Assembly (NCBI GenBank): GCA_003512525.1
Contig: DOQG01000007.1
Span: 39,721-66,368, forward strand
Source of the DNA: Oscillospiraceae bacterium
GTDB taxonomy: Bacteria > Bacillota > Clostridia > Oscillospirales > Ruminococcaceae
Direction of reading: 5' to 3'
Length of the DNA stretch: 26,648 nt
Of the stretch, positions 1 to 6,619 are shown one piece after another. Position numbers and translations under genes: made by a program. How positions within the stretch are numbered: the stretch's first letter is position 1; every line of letters starts with the position of its first letter. The notes under the pieces are model-generated. The model worked only from the letters and a program-made list of their open reading frames with translations. It did not search any database and was not told the origin of the DNA.

Positions 1-68
1 CCCTGCGGGAATCGAACCCACAACTAACCCTTAGGAGGGGTTTATTATATCCATTTAACTAAGGAGGC
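1..68 (-). tRNA. tRNA-Arg(CCU), 3' end cut by the window edge
   Basis: Read on the minus strand, positions 68 to 1 fold as a tRNA. The acceptor 5' strand is GCCTCCT. The D-arm is four pairs with a short loop. The anticodon stem AACCC/GGGTT carries the loop CTCCTAA, so the anticodon is CCT (arginine AGG codons). The T-arm is GTGGG/CCCGC with the loop TTCGATT. Only the first four bases of the 3' acceptor strand lie in the window, and they pair with the 5' strand with one G-U. The discriminator and any CCA lie outside. Confidence 0.92.
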
Positions 69-96
69 GTGCTTGCATATTAAATTAACAGATAAT

Positions 97-125
97 ATTA
101 TACACTATCCGCATTTAATTTGCAA
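97..125 (-). promoter_or_regulatory. Sigma-A promoter of tRNA-Arg
   Basis: On the minus strand TTGCAA (120-125) and TATAAT (97-102) are separated by 17 nt. Transcription would begin about 20 nt before the tRNA 5' end at 68. The promoter sits between the ATPase stop codon (142) and the tRNA. It lies inside a larger dyad (69-85 with 113-129) whose second arm overlaps the -35 box. Confidence 0.7.
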
Positions 126-141
126 GCACTTTATGAAATTT

Positions 142-846
142 TTATTTATATAGTTTTCCGTCACAGACCGTCAGTATCCTGTCAGCGTAAGCGGCATCTT
201 CAAGATCGTGAGTGATAAGAATTACGGTTTTACCGCATTCGTGACGTGAGCGCAGAAGCTCCATGACCTCCTTGCTTGAGCGGCTGTCAAGGCTTCCGCA
301 GGGTTCGTCTGCGAGGATAAGCTCCGGGTCGGCGGCTATTGCTCTTGCGATCGCTGCACGCTGCTGTTGCCCGCCCGAAAGCTCATACGGCTTGTGCGAC
401 AGCCTTGCGGATAATCCCACAGCTTCAAGCGCCGCTTTACTGCGTGCTATGCGTTTTGCGGACGGCATACCCCTGTAGTTAAGCGGCAGAGCAACGTTTT
501 CGAGCACGGACAATGTCGGGATAAGGTTGAACGCCTGGAATACAAAGCCTATCTTTTCGTTTCTTATGCGACTTAGCTCCACATCTGACAGCATACCGGT
601 GTCAACCCCCGAAAACATATATGTCCCGCTGTCGCAGGTGTCGAGCAGTCCGAGGATATTCATCAGCGTGGATTTTCCCGAGCCGCTCGGACCTGTTATA
701 GCTACAAATTCGCCCACATTTACCGTTAGGCTGACATTGCTCAGTGCCTGTACCGTGCCGTCAGCCATTGTGTAGTGCCGTGATATGTCAGCGGCGTTTA
801 TCAGAACATTCCCGTTTGTTTGATTGATATTCCTGCTTTCTTTCAT
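142..846 (-). CDS. ABC transporter ATP-binding protein, MacB/LolD type
   Basis: This is the nucleotide-binding subunit (234 aa) of a type VII (MacB-like) ABC exporter. It hydrolyses ATP to drive the permease and adaptor encoded divergently at 1112-3326. Visible motifs are Walker A GPSGSGKST (52-60), Q-loop FVFQ (Q104), signature LSGGQ (156-160), Walker B ILADEP (177-182) and the switch histidine H213 in ITHD. The usual EPTGALDS stretch reads EPCGSLDS here, a conservative deviation after the catalytic Glu. The start at 846 is supported by AAGGAGGT at 855-862, 8 nt upstream. A small Cys-rich ORF on the same strand overlaps the first 59 nt, which suggests translational coupling. The natural substrate is unknown. 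Antimicrobial peptide or small-molecule efflux is a family-level inference. Confidence 0.93.
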   Translation of the reverse strand: MKESRNINQTNGNVLINAADISRHYTMADGTVQALSNVSLTVNVGEFVAITGPSGSGKSTLMNILGLLDTCDSGTYMFSGVDTGMLSDVELSRIRNEKIGFVFQAFNLIPTLSVLENVALPLNYRGMPSAKRIARSKAALEAVGLSARLSHKPYELSGGQQQRAAIARAIAADPELILADEPCGSLDSRSSKEVMELLRSRHECGKTVILITHDLEDAAYADRILTVCDGKLYK

Positions 847-979
847 AAGCTCCGACCTCCTTCGGCGAGAAATAACGGCAAGGCGAGGCGGTCGTATTGG
901 TTATTACGCCTGCGCCGTGCAGTCCACAGCAGCCGTCATGCTGATGTATACACGGCTCAGTGCATATTATCATATTCAT
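788..979 (-). CDS. Small Cys-rich protein overlapping the ATPase start
   Basis: This is a 63-aa ORF starting at the ATG at 979, with an AAGAAGG ribosome site (987-993) 7 nt upstream. Cysteines lie at 6, 10, 17, 18 and 34, with a further one at 58. The core CTEPCIHQHDGCCGL followed by CRYF at 34-37 resembles the small Clostridial metal-binding-like proteins with a C-x3-C-H-x-x-D-G-x-C ... C-x-x-F layout (similar to DUF1540-type proteins). The family assignment comes from the pattern only. The last 20 codons run into the downstream ATPase gene in another frame, and that tail (rich in K, R, E) looks unconserved. The ATPase ribosome site lies inside this ORF, so the two would be translated from one message. 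Alternatively this is a chance ORF, but the ribosome site and Cys spacing argue against that. Confidence 0.5.
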   Translation of the reverse strand: MNMIICTEPCIHQHDGCCGLHGAGVITNTTASPCRYFSPKEVGAYERKQEYQSNKRECSDKRR

Positions 980-1111
980 CTGCACACCTTCTTTTTGAGA
1001 AATTACAAACCTATTTTTAGCGGCTGTATCTGTAATATTCACAAAATAACAGTAATATTTTCCGCTGTGACAGTCAAACTAAAGGGGTAAAAGGCAAAAA
1101 GGAGAATGAGT

Positions 1112-2137
1112 ATGAATTATCGCAGTATGCAAAAGAAAAAAAGACGCAGAGCGTTCCGTATAACGGTCTTAGCACTGATAGCTGTCGGAGGTCTTTATCT
1201 CAATATGACAGTGCCCGGAGCAGTTAAAGATTCTGTGCCGAGAGTTGATGTGATATTCCCGGCGCACACCGAATATACGCCGTCTGTTACCTGTAGCGGC
1301 ACGGTGGGATATTCCGAGGTGAAAAATGTCAGGGAGGAGATGCCGCTTATAATAAAAGAATACCTCGTTAATGTCGGGGATAGGGTAGATCAGGGACAGA
1401 CGATCGCGATCATTGATAAGGATGCTGTGTGTGAGGCGCTCGCCGGCGTATACGGCAGTTCGGTTTCCGATGCTCTGACGCTCGCAGAGCTTGCCGACAG
1501 CATACCACAGAGTATTACATCGCCTGTATCGGGCACAGTATGCGCATTGGCGGCAGTCGGTGAGCTTGTTGATGCCGGAACGGACATTGCGCAGATAGGC
1601 GGAAAGGGTGCGCTTGTGCTGAATGTGGCAGTGCCTGAGCGAAATCTCGCAAAAATAGAGAGCGGTCAGACAGCCCGGCTGAGTGTTTCGTCTGCGGAGA
1701 GGACCTTCAGCGGAAAGGTGCTGAAGATAGGCGACATAAAAAGAAAGCAGTACATCGGATCGATAGAAGAAACAGTCGCTGATGTGACAGTAAGCATTGA
1801 CGCTCCTTCCGATAAGCTGAAAAGCGGTGACAGCGGTTATGCTACGATAGAAACAGGTATAAAGCGTGATATAGTAACTCTGCCTTACAGCGCGGTGATG
1901 CAGGACGGCAATAGCGAATATGTATATGTCATTGAGGACGGCAGAGCGGTAAGACGTGACGTTGTGACCGGTCTTGAGATGGCAAAGGTGACTCAGGTGT
2001 TCGGGGTGAGCGTTGAGGAAGAGGTCGTTAAGGATACAACAGGAATAGCGGCAAACGCAGTGATTATGCGAAACCGGAAAGACAGCTCCGACAGCGGGAA
2101 TATATCGGCAGAAAACGGTAAAACTATGACGGACTAA
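1112..2137 (+). CDS. Efflux transporter periplasmic-adaptor-type subunit (HlyD/MacA family)
   Basis: This is the membrane-fusion (adaptor) subunit of a MacAB-like exporter, 341 aa. It has a basic N-terminus followed by one membrane anchor (about residues 14-35), then a beta-barrel and lipoyl-like hairpin region. The lipoyl half-motifs are visible as IIKEYLVNVGDRVDQGQ and as the later SPVSGTVCALAAVGELVDAG. A C-terminal barrel contains LPYSAVMQDG and YVYVIEDG. Two ATGs lie six nt apart at 1106 and 1112. The ribosome site AAAAAGGAG (1096-1104) abuts the first but is 7 nt from the second, so 1112 is preferred. The permease gene follows 19 nt downstream and must be co-transcribed. In a Gram-positive cell the adaptor would sit on the outer face of the membrane. 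The substrate is unknown. Confidence 0.88.
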   Translation: MNYRSMQKKKRRRAFRITVLALIAVGGLYLNMTVPGAVKDSVPRVDVIFPAHTEYTPSVTCSGTVGYSEVKNVREEMPLIIKEYLVNVGDRVDQGQTIAIIDKDAVCEALAGVYGSSVSDALTLAELADSIPQSITSPVSGTVCALAAVGELVDAGTDIAQIGGKGALVLNVAVPERNLAKIESGQTARLSVSSAERTFSGKVLKIGDIKRKQYIGSIEETVADVTVSIDAPSDKLKSGDSGYATIETGIKRDIVTLPYSAVMQDGNSEYVYVIEDGRAVRRDVVTGLEMAKVTQVFGVSVEEEVVKDTTGIAANAVIMRNRKDSSDSGNISAENGKTMTD

Positions 2138-2156
2138 AAAGAGCGGAGGCAGCGGT

Positions 2157-3326
2157 ATGGGTTTTACATCGGTAATGGCTGATATATGGAGAAGCAAAAG
2201 CAGGAGCGCGCTTACAATGAGTGCGGTAGCAATAGGTATCTTTTCTGTGACGGTGATATCGGCGGTCGGACAGATAGGTACTGCCAGGATAAACGAAAGC
2301 CTTGACGATATGGGCGTGAACTCGGTGCTCGTGGAGGCACAGGAGGCGGGAGTAACCCTCGGAGATAACGATATTAAAAAGCTCGGAGATTTGAGCGGAG
2401 TGACAGGCGCTATGCCGCTTATGGCACAGGTCACCAAGTGTGAGCTTATCGAAAGCAATGTTTCGTGTATGGTGTGGGGCGTAAACGAAAAAGCCGATGA
2501 GATAATATCTATGAAGCCGATACACGGCAGGCTTATCAATGAAGATGACGTGGAAAAAGCGGAGAACATCTGCGTTATCGATGATAAGATAGCACTCGAA
2601 ACATACGGCAGGACGAACATAGTCGGAAAGACGGTGAGCGTGAATTTCGGCGGCAGGTATAACGATTTTACGGTTATCGGTGTTGCAGAGTCGGGGCTCA
2701 GTCCCATACAGAATATGATGAATGACGCTGTGCCGTACTTTGTGTATATTCCTTACACGACCGCTCAGAACATCTGCGGCAAGACAGACTATGACAAGAT
2801 AGCGGTATTGCTTGACAAGAGCGGTGACGGAGAAAAGGCGATAGACGGAATAAAAGCCTGTATGGCTGATGTAAAGGGCGAGGGCAATATAAAGATCAGC
2901 GAGCTTCAAAGCCAGAAGAAACAGCTTGACGGAATACTGACTACCGCGACCTCTGCATTGTCGTTCACGGCGGGAATATCGCTTGCGGTAGCGTCCGTGT
3001 CGGTTATGACCGCAATGCTTGTAAGCGTCGGTGAGCGCAAGCGTGAGATAGGCATAAAAAAGTCCCTCGGTGCAAGAAATATAAGAATAGTAGGCGAGTT
3101 TTTAGCCGAAAGCACGATGATATGCGTTATCGGCAGTATAGTCGGCATTGCGGCAGGGTGCGCGGTGGCGTTTGTCATAGGTCTTGCGGTCGGTGAGAGC
3201 TTTGTTATGCAGACGGATATAATGCTTATCGCAGTCGGAGTGTCTGCGGTCATAGGTATGATTTCGGGAAGCTATCCTGCTTATAAAGCGGCAAGGATGA
3301 AGCCGGTGGACGCGCTTAAGATGTAA
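2157..3326 (+). CDS. ABC transporter permease, MacB/FtsX family
   Basis: This is a 389-aa permease with the MacB layout: one N-terminal membrane helix (about 20-42), a large extracellular domain (about 45-265), and three C-terminal helices (about 265-290, 318-345 and 355-375). The family hallmarks are visible: GERKREIGIKKSLGA in the cytoplasmic loop after helix 2, and the terminal SYPAYKAARMKPVDALKM. The length is typical. A GGAGG ribosome site (2145-2149) precedes the ATG by 7 nt. The gene follows the adaptor on the same strand. The ATPase that should complete the transporter is encoded divergently at 142-846. Together they would form a tripartite-like exporter of unknown substrate. Confidence 0.92.
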   Translation: MGFTSVMADIWRSKSRSALTMSAVAIGIFSVTVISAVGQIGTARINESLDDMGVNSVLVEAQEAGVTLGDNDIKKLGDLSGVTGAMPLMAQVTKCELIESNVSCMVWGVNEKADEIISMKPIHGRLINEDDVEKAENICVIDDKIALETYGRTNIVGKTVSVNFGGRYNDFTVIGVAESGLSPIQNMMNDAVPYFVYIPYTTAQNICGKTDYDKIAVLLDKSGDGEKAIDGIKACMADVKGEGNIKISELQSQKKQLDGILTTATSALSFTAGISLAVASVSVMTAMLVSVGERKREIGIKKSLGARNIRIVGEFLAESTMICVIGSIVGIAAGCAVAFVIGLAVGESFVMQTDIMLIAVGVSAVIGMISGSYPAYKAARMKPVDALKM

Positions 3327-3354
3327 AAATTTAAAAAATTTTTTCACTACCCTC

Positions 3355-3383
3355 TTGACAGCTAACGATTATTAGCTTATAAT
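3355..3383 (+). promoter_or_regulatory. Sigma-A promoter of the tetR operon
   Basis: TTGACA (3355-3360) and TATAAT (3378-3383) are separated by exactly 17 nt, a full consensus match. The promoter lies 28 nt after the permease stop. It is overlapped by two dyads that look like repressor operators. Confidence 0.88.
3361..3376. promoter_or_regulatory. Operator-like dyad O1 in the promoter spacer
   Basis: GCTAA-N6-TTAGC fills almost the whole spacer between the -35 and -10 boxes. Its left half GCTAACGA is identical to the left half of the downstream dyad O2. A bound TetR dimer here would block RNA polymerase, which fits autoregulation. Confidence 0.65.
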
Positions 3384-3385
3384 AT

Positions 3386-3403
3386 AGCTAACGATCGTTA
3401 GCT
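3386..3403. promoter_or_regulatory. Operator-like dyad O2, perfect 18-bp palindrome
   Basis: AGCTAACGATCGTTAGCT is a perfect palindrome starting 3 nt after the -10 box and covering the expected transcription start. Its GCTAACGA half-site repeats that of O1 with a 26-nt centre-to-centre offset. Binding by the TetR protein encoded immediately downstream is an inference from position and symmetry. Confidence 0.7.
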
Positions 3404-3424
3404 TATTTACGTCGAGGTGAATAT

Positions 3425-4099
3425 ATGAATAAATCCCCAAAAAAGGAAGACACAAAACAACGCATACTTGACGAAGCGTTGCGGCTCTTTTCGCAGAGCG
3501 GTTATGATGCTGTAAGTGTTGAGAGAATTGCTTCGGCGGTGGGGATAAAAGCACCGTCACTGTACAAGCACTTTAAAAGCAAGCAGGAGATATTTGACGC
3601 TATCGTTGCGGAAACCTACCGCCGTTATGATACATTCACGGACGGCATTGATGTGCACGTTTCCGAAAGCAAAGCCGACGAAAAGGTGTTTGACGGTATT
3701 TCCGAGGAAATGCTTGCCGAAAAGGTAAAACATCTGATAGAATACTCACTGCATGATGAGTATGTAAGCCGATTCAGGCGAATGATGACGATAGAGCAGT
3801 TCAGGAATGCCGAGTTCGCGGCGATGTATTCCGAGCGGTATCTTGAAAGATTGGTGCGTTACCACGCGGGGCTGTTCAGAGCGCTTATCAAGTCGGGAAC
3901 GATAATCGGAGAAGACCCCGATACGCTGGCGCTTGAGTATGTTGCGCCTGTTGTGCTTATGGTTGAAATTTGCGACAGACAGCCCGAAAGGGAAGCGGAG
4001 TGCATGAATCGGCTTGAAGCGCACGTCAGGAGCTTTTATCGTACATATTCGCCGCATATGGTGAAAAAGGCAGAGAAAAGAGGCGGCAGGAATGACTGA
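3425..4099 (+). CDS. TetR/AcrR family transcriptional regulator
   Basis: This is a 224-aa one-component repressor-type regulator. The N-terminal helix-turn-helix is clear: RILDEALRLFSQSGYDAVSV (13-32), then the recognition region IASAVGIKAPSLYKHFKSK (35-53). The remainder is the helical ligand-binding and dimerisation domain, which is divergent and does not reveal the ligand. AGGTGA stands just upstream of the ATG. Its promoter carries two matching dyads, so it probably represses itself. The KTR gene overlaps its stop by 8 nt, implying coupled translation. It may also control the flanking exporter genes or the downstream oxidoreductase, but no matching dyad was seen at those promoters. Confidence 0.93.
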   Translation: MNKSPKKEDTKQRILDEALRLFSQSGYDAVSVERIASAVGIKAPSLYKHFKSKQEIFDAIVAETYRRYDTFTDGIDVHVSESKADEKVFDGISEEMLAEKVKHLIEYSLHDEYVSRFRRMMTIEQFRNAEFAAMYSERYLERLVRYHAGLFRALIKSGTIIGEDPDTLALEYVAPVVLMVEICDRQPEREAECMNRLEAHVRSFYRTYSPHMVKKAEKRGGRND

Positions 4100-4274
4100 A
4101 AGCCGTTTTATACTGTGTCCTCACTGCAAAGCAAAAACAAGGGTGAAAATAACACAGGACACGGTGCTTAAAAGTTTTCCGCTTTATTGCCCAAAATGCA
4201 GAAATGAGAGCGTAATAAACGCGGAAAACTACATAATTACGTTAATTCAGACAGACGCTAAGACGCAGTGCTGA
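4092..4274 (+). CDS. Cysteine-rich KTR domain protein
   Basis: This 60-aa protein has two zinc-ribbon-like knuckles, CPHC (9-12) and CPKC (33-36). They are separated by KAKTRVKITQDTVLKSFPLY, which contains the KTR signature that names the Cys_rich_KTR family (PF14205, from memory). It ends in the family-typical DAKTQ. Members are common in Clostridia and are often carried beside TetR genes or on Tn916-like elements, where they are labelled conjugal transfer proteins without a proven function. The gene overlaps the tetR stop by 8 nt in another frame, so the two form a translationally coupled pair. Binding of zinc, and perhaps nucleic acid, is an inference. Confidence 0.85.
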   Translation: MTESRFILCPHCKAKTRVKITQDTVLKSFPLYCPKCRNESVINAENYIITLIQTDAKTQC

Positions 4275-4307
4275 CCTATTTAAAGGCGGCACTGCGCTAT
4301 TTTTTTG
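4264..4307 (+). terminator. Hairpin with T-run after the KTR gene (terminator or attenuator)
   Basis: CGCAGTGC (4264-4271) pairs with GCACTGCG (4289-4296), an 8-bp stem with a 17-nt loop, followed by CTATTTTTTT. The left arm overlaps the last codons and stop of the KTR gene. Only about 16 nt separate the T-run from the next start codon, so no promoter fits between. The next gene may depend on readthrough. Confidence 0.65.
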
Positions 4308-4323
4308 AAAAGAGGTTTTTTAT

Positions 4324-4743
4324 ATGAAATTATATTTCAAGGACGGAGTTACAATTGCTACCACTATTATGCTTTTACTGCTTGCAGGGTACATAATTTT
4401 CTGCATAGCAATGCGCAAGTCGACCGAGCACTGGGGGCTGAGAAGCCTTATATTGCTTATATTCGGGCTTGTTGTATGCTGCTTTGCCGCAACCCGTGAC
4501 GGACTTGATAAGACTATTCAGAATGCAATTGACGGAAGCTGTGAACCCGGATTGTTTCAGCTTATCAGCATACCGAACATAGTCGGCTGTATCGGTGCAC
4601 TTGCTGTAATTGTCGGAATAATCGCAACGCCGATCGCAAGGTCGCAGGCGGCGCGCGAGGTGTGGTTCTATGTTATGTCGGGCGGGATAACGCTTAAAAT
4701 TGTTACGGTGGAAATAGCGAGGATCATAGTAGCATTCAAGTAA
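4324..4743 (+). CDS. Hypothetical small membrane protein
   Basis: This 139-aa protein has four likely membrane helices at about 8-30, 38-57, 82-105 and 114-137. I do not recognise a family and no catalytic motif is visible. AAAAGAGG lies about 8 nt before the ATG. The gene follows the tetR-KTR pair after a terminator-like hairpin and precedes the flavodoxin-like oxidoreductase by 13 nt, so those two are very likely one transcription unit. A membrane partner for a redox protein is conceivable but not supported by any motif. Confidence 0.75.
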   Translation: MKLYFKDGVTIATTIMLLLLAGYIIFCIAMRKSTEHWGLRSLILLIFGLVVCCFAATRDGLDKTIQNAIDGSCEPGLFQLISIPNIVGCIGALAVIVGIIATPIARSQAAREVWFYVMSGGITLKIVTVEIARIIVAFK

Positions 4744-4756
4744 AAGAGGTATTGAT

Positions 4757-5458
4757 ATGATAATTACGGTAATACACGGAGCTATGCACAAAGGCATTAC
4801 ATACGCTATGACAAAGGCTGTGCTTGACAAACTGGGAAATGACAACGAGATACACGAATTTTTTATGCCGGCTGACGCACCCGGCTACTGTGTCGGCTGT
4901 TACAACTGCTTTCTCAAAGGCGAGGAATACTGTCCGGACGCAAAAAAGGTACAGCCGATAGTAAAAGCTATCGAACAAAGCAGTCTCATAATTCTTGACA
5001 GCCCGTGCTATTGCCTGGAAATGAGCGGTGCACTTAAAAATATGATGGATCATCTGGCGTACAGATGGGTGACGCACAGACCTGACGGCAGAATGTACTC
5101 CAAAATCGGGCTGACCGTTTCTTCATCGGCGGGCGCTCCGCCTAAAAGCGTCACAAAGTCTATGGCTCGTCAGCTTAAATGGATGGGTGTTGCAAAACGG
5201 TATCAGTTCCCGCTTGCAAGTATGGCGGCGAATGTTACAATGCTGTCGGACAAGAAGAAACTCGAAATTGAAAAGACAGCGGAAAAGCTAGCACGGAAAA
5301 TAAAGTCGGTAAAGGCAAAGCCATCAATCATCACTAAGATGATGTTCTATATGTTCGGCGCTATGCAAAAAAACGATAAAACGGCGTGGAATCCAACCGA
5401 CCGTGACTGGTGGAAAAGCAATGGCTTTCTTGACGGTAAAAAGCCGTGGAAAGACTGA
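4757..5458 (+). CDS. Flavodoxin-family NAD(P)H-dependent oxidoreductase
   Basis: This 233-aa protein has a flavodoxin-like fold. It opens with the strand MIITVIHG followed by a phosphate-binding type loop (AMHKGITY). A Cys cluster CVGCYNCFLKGEEYC has cysteines at 45, 48, 51 and 59, typical of the NADPH-dependent FMN reductase / iron-sulfur flavoprotein group. The region SSLIILDSPCYCLEMSGALK (75-94) matches the conserved segment in which the FMN contacts a loop before the GALKNMMDH helix. The C-terminal part has a hydrophobic patch (MMFYMFGAM) and ends in a W-rich tail. AAGAGGT precedes the ATG. It probably reduces a flavin or quinone-like substrate in the cytoplasm. The physiological substrate cannot be read from sequence. 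Confidence 0.85.
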   Translation: MIITVIHGAMHKGITYAMTKAVLDKLGNDNEIHEFFMPADAPGYCVGCYNCFLKGEEYCPDAKKVQPIVKAIEQSSLIILDSPCYCLEMSGALKNMMDHLAYRWVTHRPDGRMYSKIGLTVSSSAGAPPKSVTKSMARQLKWMGVAKRYQFPLASMAANVTMLSDKKKLEIEKTAEKLARKIKSVKAKPSIITKMMFYMFGAMQKNDKTAWNPTDRDWWKSNGFLDGKKPWKD

Positions 5459-5474
5459 AATAAAGGGGAAATAT

Positions 5475-5555
5475 ATGAAAACGAAACGGACAGCATGGAG
5501 CTTTTCCTTGCCGTGCACTTTAATTTTAACTTTGTATGATAAAAACATCGCATAG
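5475..5555 (+). CDS. Possible 26-residue ORF downstream of the oxidoreductase
   Basis: An AAAGGGG ribosome site (5462-5468) precedes an ATG at 5475, which opens a 26-codon frame ending at TAG. The peptide has a basic start (MKTKR) and a short hydrophobic centre. It may be a small peptide or the surviving 5' end of a gene deleted between the oxidoreductase and the convergent methyltransferase gene. Nothing further can be recognised. Confidence 0.25.
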   Translation: MKTKRTAWSFSLPCTLILTLYDKNIA

Positions 5556-5581
5556 GAGATAATCATATAAAAACTCAGCTA

Positions 5582-6397
5582 TCAAACCTTTTCCGCAATC
5601 AGTACGTCCATACAATGCTTATGAGGAGTACCGCTGCTGTCGCAGTCAAAGATCCACTCCTCGTTTTTATGAAACAGCCAATCGTGGTAATACATAAACA
5701 ACTCACCTGATTTCCAGCTATCCACAACAAATTCGCTTTTTTCCGTATCGGGCGGAAGAGGAATAAATGGCTTCTCTACAAAAACATTTACAACATTGAT
5801 ACCATTCGTAGTCGTATGAGCTTTAAGATTATTGACAACATTTTCTCGTAATTCAAGCGGAATATAATGAAAAACCCCACTTGAAAAGATGATGTCATAG
5901 TTAGCTTCAAGCCTGAAATCTCTCACATCTGCCTTGAAAAAGTCAACCTTTACACCATAAGTATCGGCAAGCTCTCGTGCCTTTGACAGCCCCTGTTCAG
6001 ATGCATCAAACGCTGTAACATCATAGCCGTTTCTTGCAAGAAATACTGCGTCCTTGCCTTCTCCGCAACCAATATCAATAACCTTATACGGCTTAACAGG
6101 CGGCTTAATTCTCATTATCTCATAACACAGATTGTTAGGCTTTAAGCCCCAATAATACTCCTCATTGCCGTACCTTTTGTCATAATCGGTGACGGATTGC
6201 GATGGATACCCCAACAGCGAATCAATAGTTGTTTTCAGAATAGCTGCGATCTGCGGCAGAAGTTCAATATCGGGACATGAAGTTCCGTTTTCCCATTTGG
6301 ATATAGCTTGAAAAGAAACGTGCAGCTTTTCGGCTAAAGCCTGCTGTGTCAGACCAAGTGCTTTCCTTTTTTCTGATATTACATTGCCAATATTCAT
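5582..6397 (-). CDS. XRE helix-turn-helix / class I SAM methyltransferase fusion
   Basis: This is a 271-aa two-domain protein. Residues 1-66 are a Cro/C1-type helix-turn-helix (LGLTQQALAEKLHVSFQAIS, then KWENGTSCPD). Residues about 75-271 are a Rossmann methyltransferase with motif I VIDIGCGEGKDA (106-117), an acidic residue at D131 to bind the SAM ribose, and SSGVFHYIP (172-180) as the motif IV region. The methyltransferase resembles TehB-like enzymes and the substrate is unknown. The start at 6397 is chosen because AAGGAGGG (6405-6412) stands 7 nt upstream. The frame stays open further upstream, but that part lies in the promoter. The gene has its own promoter. It is more AT-rich than the housekeeping genes, which hints at mobility. 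Confidence 0.9.
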   Translation of the reverse strand: MNIGNVISEKRKALGLTQQALAEKLHVSFQAISKWENGTSCPDIELLPQIAAILKTTIDSLLGYPSQSVTDYDKRYGNEEYYWGLKPNNLCYEIMRIKPPVKPYKVIDIGCGEGKDAVFLARNGYDVTAFDASEQGLSKARELADTYGVKVDFFKADVRDFRLEANYDIIFSSGVFHYIPLELRENVVNNLKAHTTTNGINVVNVFVEKPFIPLPPDTEKSEFVVDSWKSGELFMYYHDWLFHKNEEWIFDCDSSGTPHKHCMDVLIAEKV

Positions 6398-6419
6398 ATG
6401 CCTGCCCTCCTTTGTCCTT

Positions 6420-6448
6420 ATTGTATCATCATAAATTGTAAAGTTCAA
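6420..6448 (-). promoter_or_regulatory. Sigma-A promoter of the HTH-methyltransferase gene
   Basis: On the minus strand TTGAAC (6443-6448) and TACAAT (6420-6425) are 17 nt apart. The -10 ends only 22 nt before the start codon, so the leader is very short. Confidence 0.7.
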
Positions 6449-6534
6449 TAACCGCCTTGTAGAATGATCGAGTGATATTCTATTGACAGTTGAAAATCCA
6501 TAATTAAATTGAGAACTTTCCAAAATCAGACTAA

Positions 6535-6562
6535 TGGAGCGTGAGTTTTTGCTCACGTTCCA
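6535..6562. other. 11-bp hairpin without T-run downstream of the ABC operon
   Basis: TGGAGCGTGAG (6535-6545) pairs with CTCACGTTCCA (6552-6562) with one G-U and a 6-nt loop. It lies 58 nt after the ATPase stop on the minus strand. No T-run follows on either strand, so it is a poor intrinsic terminator. It may serve as a 3' stabiliser or processing structure. Confidence 0.45.
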
Positions 6563-6619
6563 TGCAGACTGTCGAAAAAGTCAAGCAGAAATGCTAGGCT
6601 GTTTTATTGTATTTACGAT

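Noticed and set aside
1169..2707. 512-codon minus-strand open frame opposite the adaptor and permease genes
   Set aside because: It lies antisense to two well-recognised coding genes, has a His/Cys/Arg-biased composition typical of shadow frames, and shows no domain or ribosome site.
3327..3345. A/T-only dyad after the MacB-like permease as a terminator
   Set aside because: The symmetric AAATTT-type tract has no G-C pairs and cannot form a stable stem.
4324..5458. Membrane protein plus oxidoreductase as a new redox system with the TetR gene
   Set aside because: Proximity is the only evidence; no shared operator or family link was seen, so no system is claimed.
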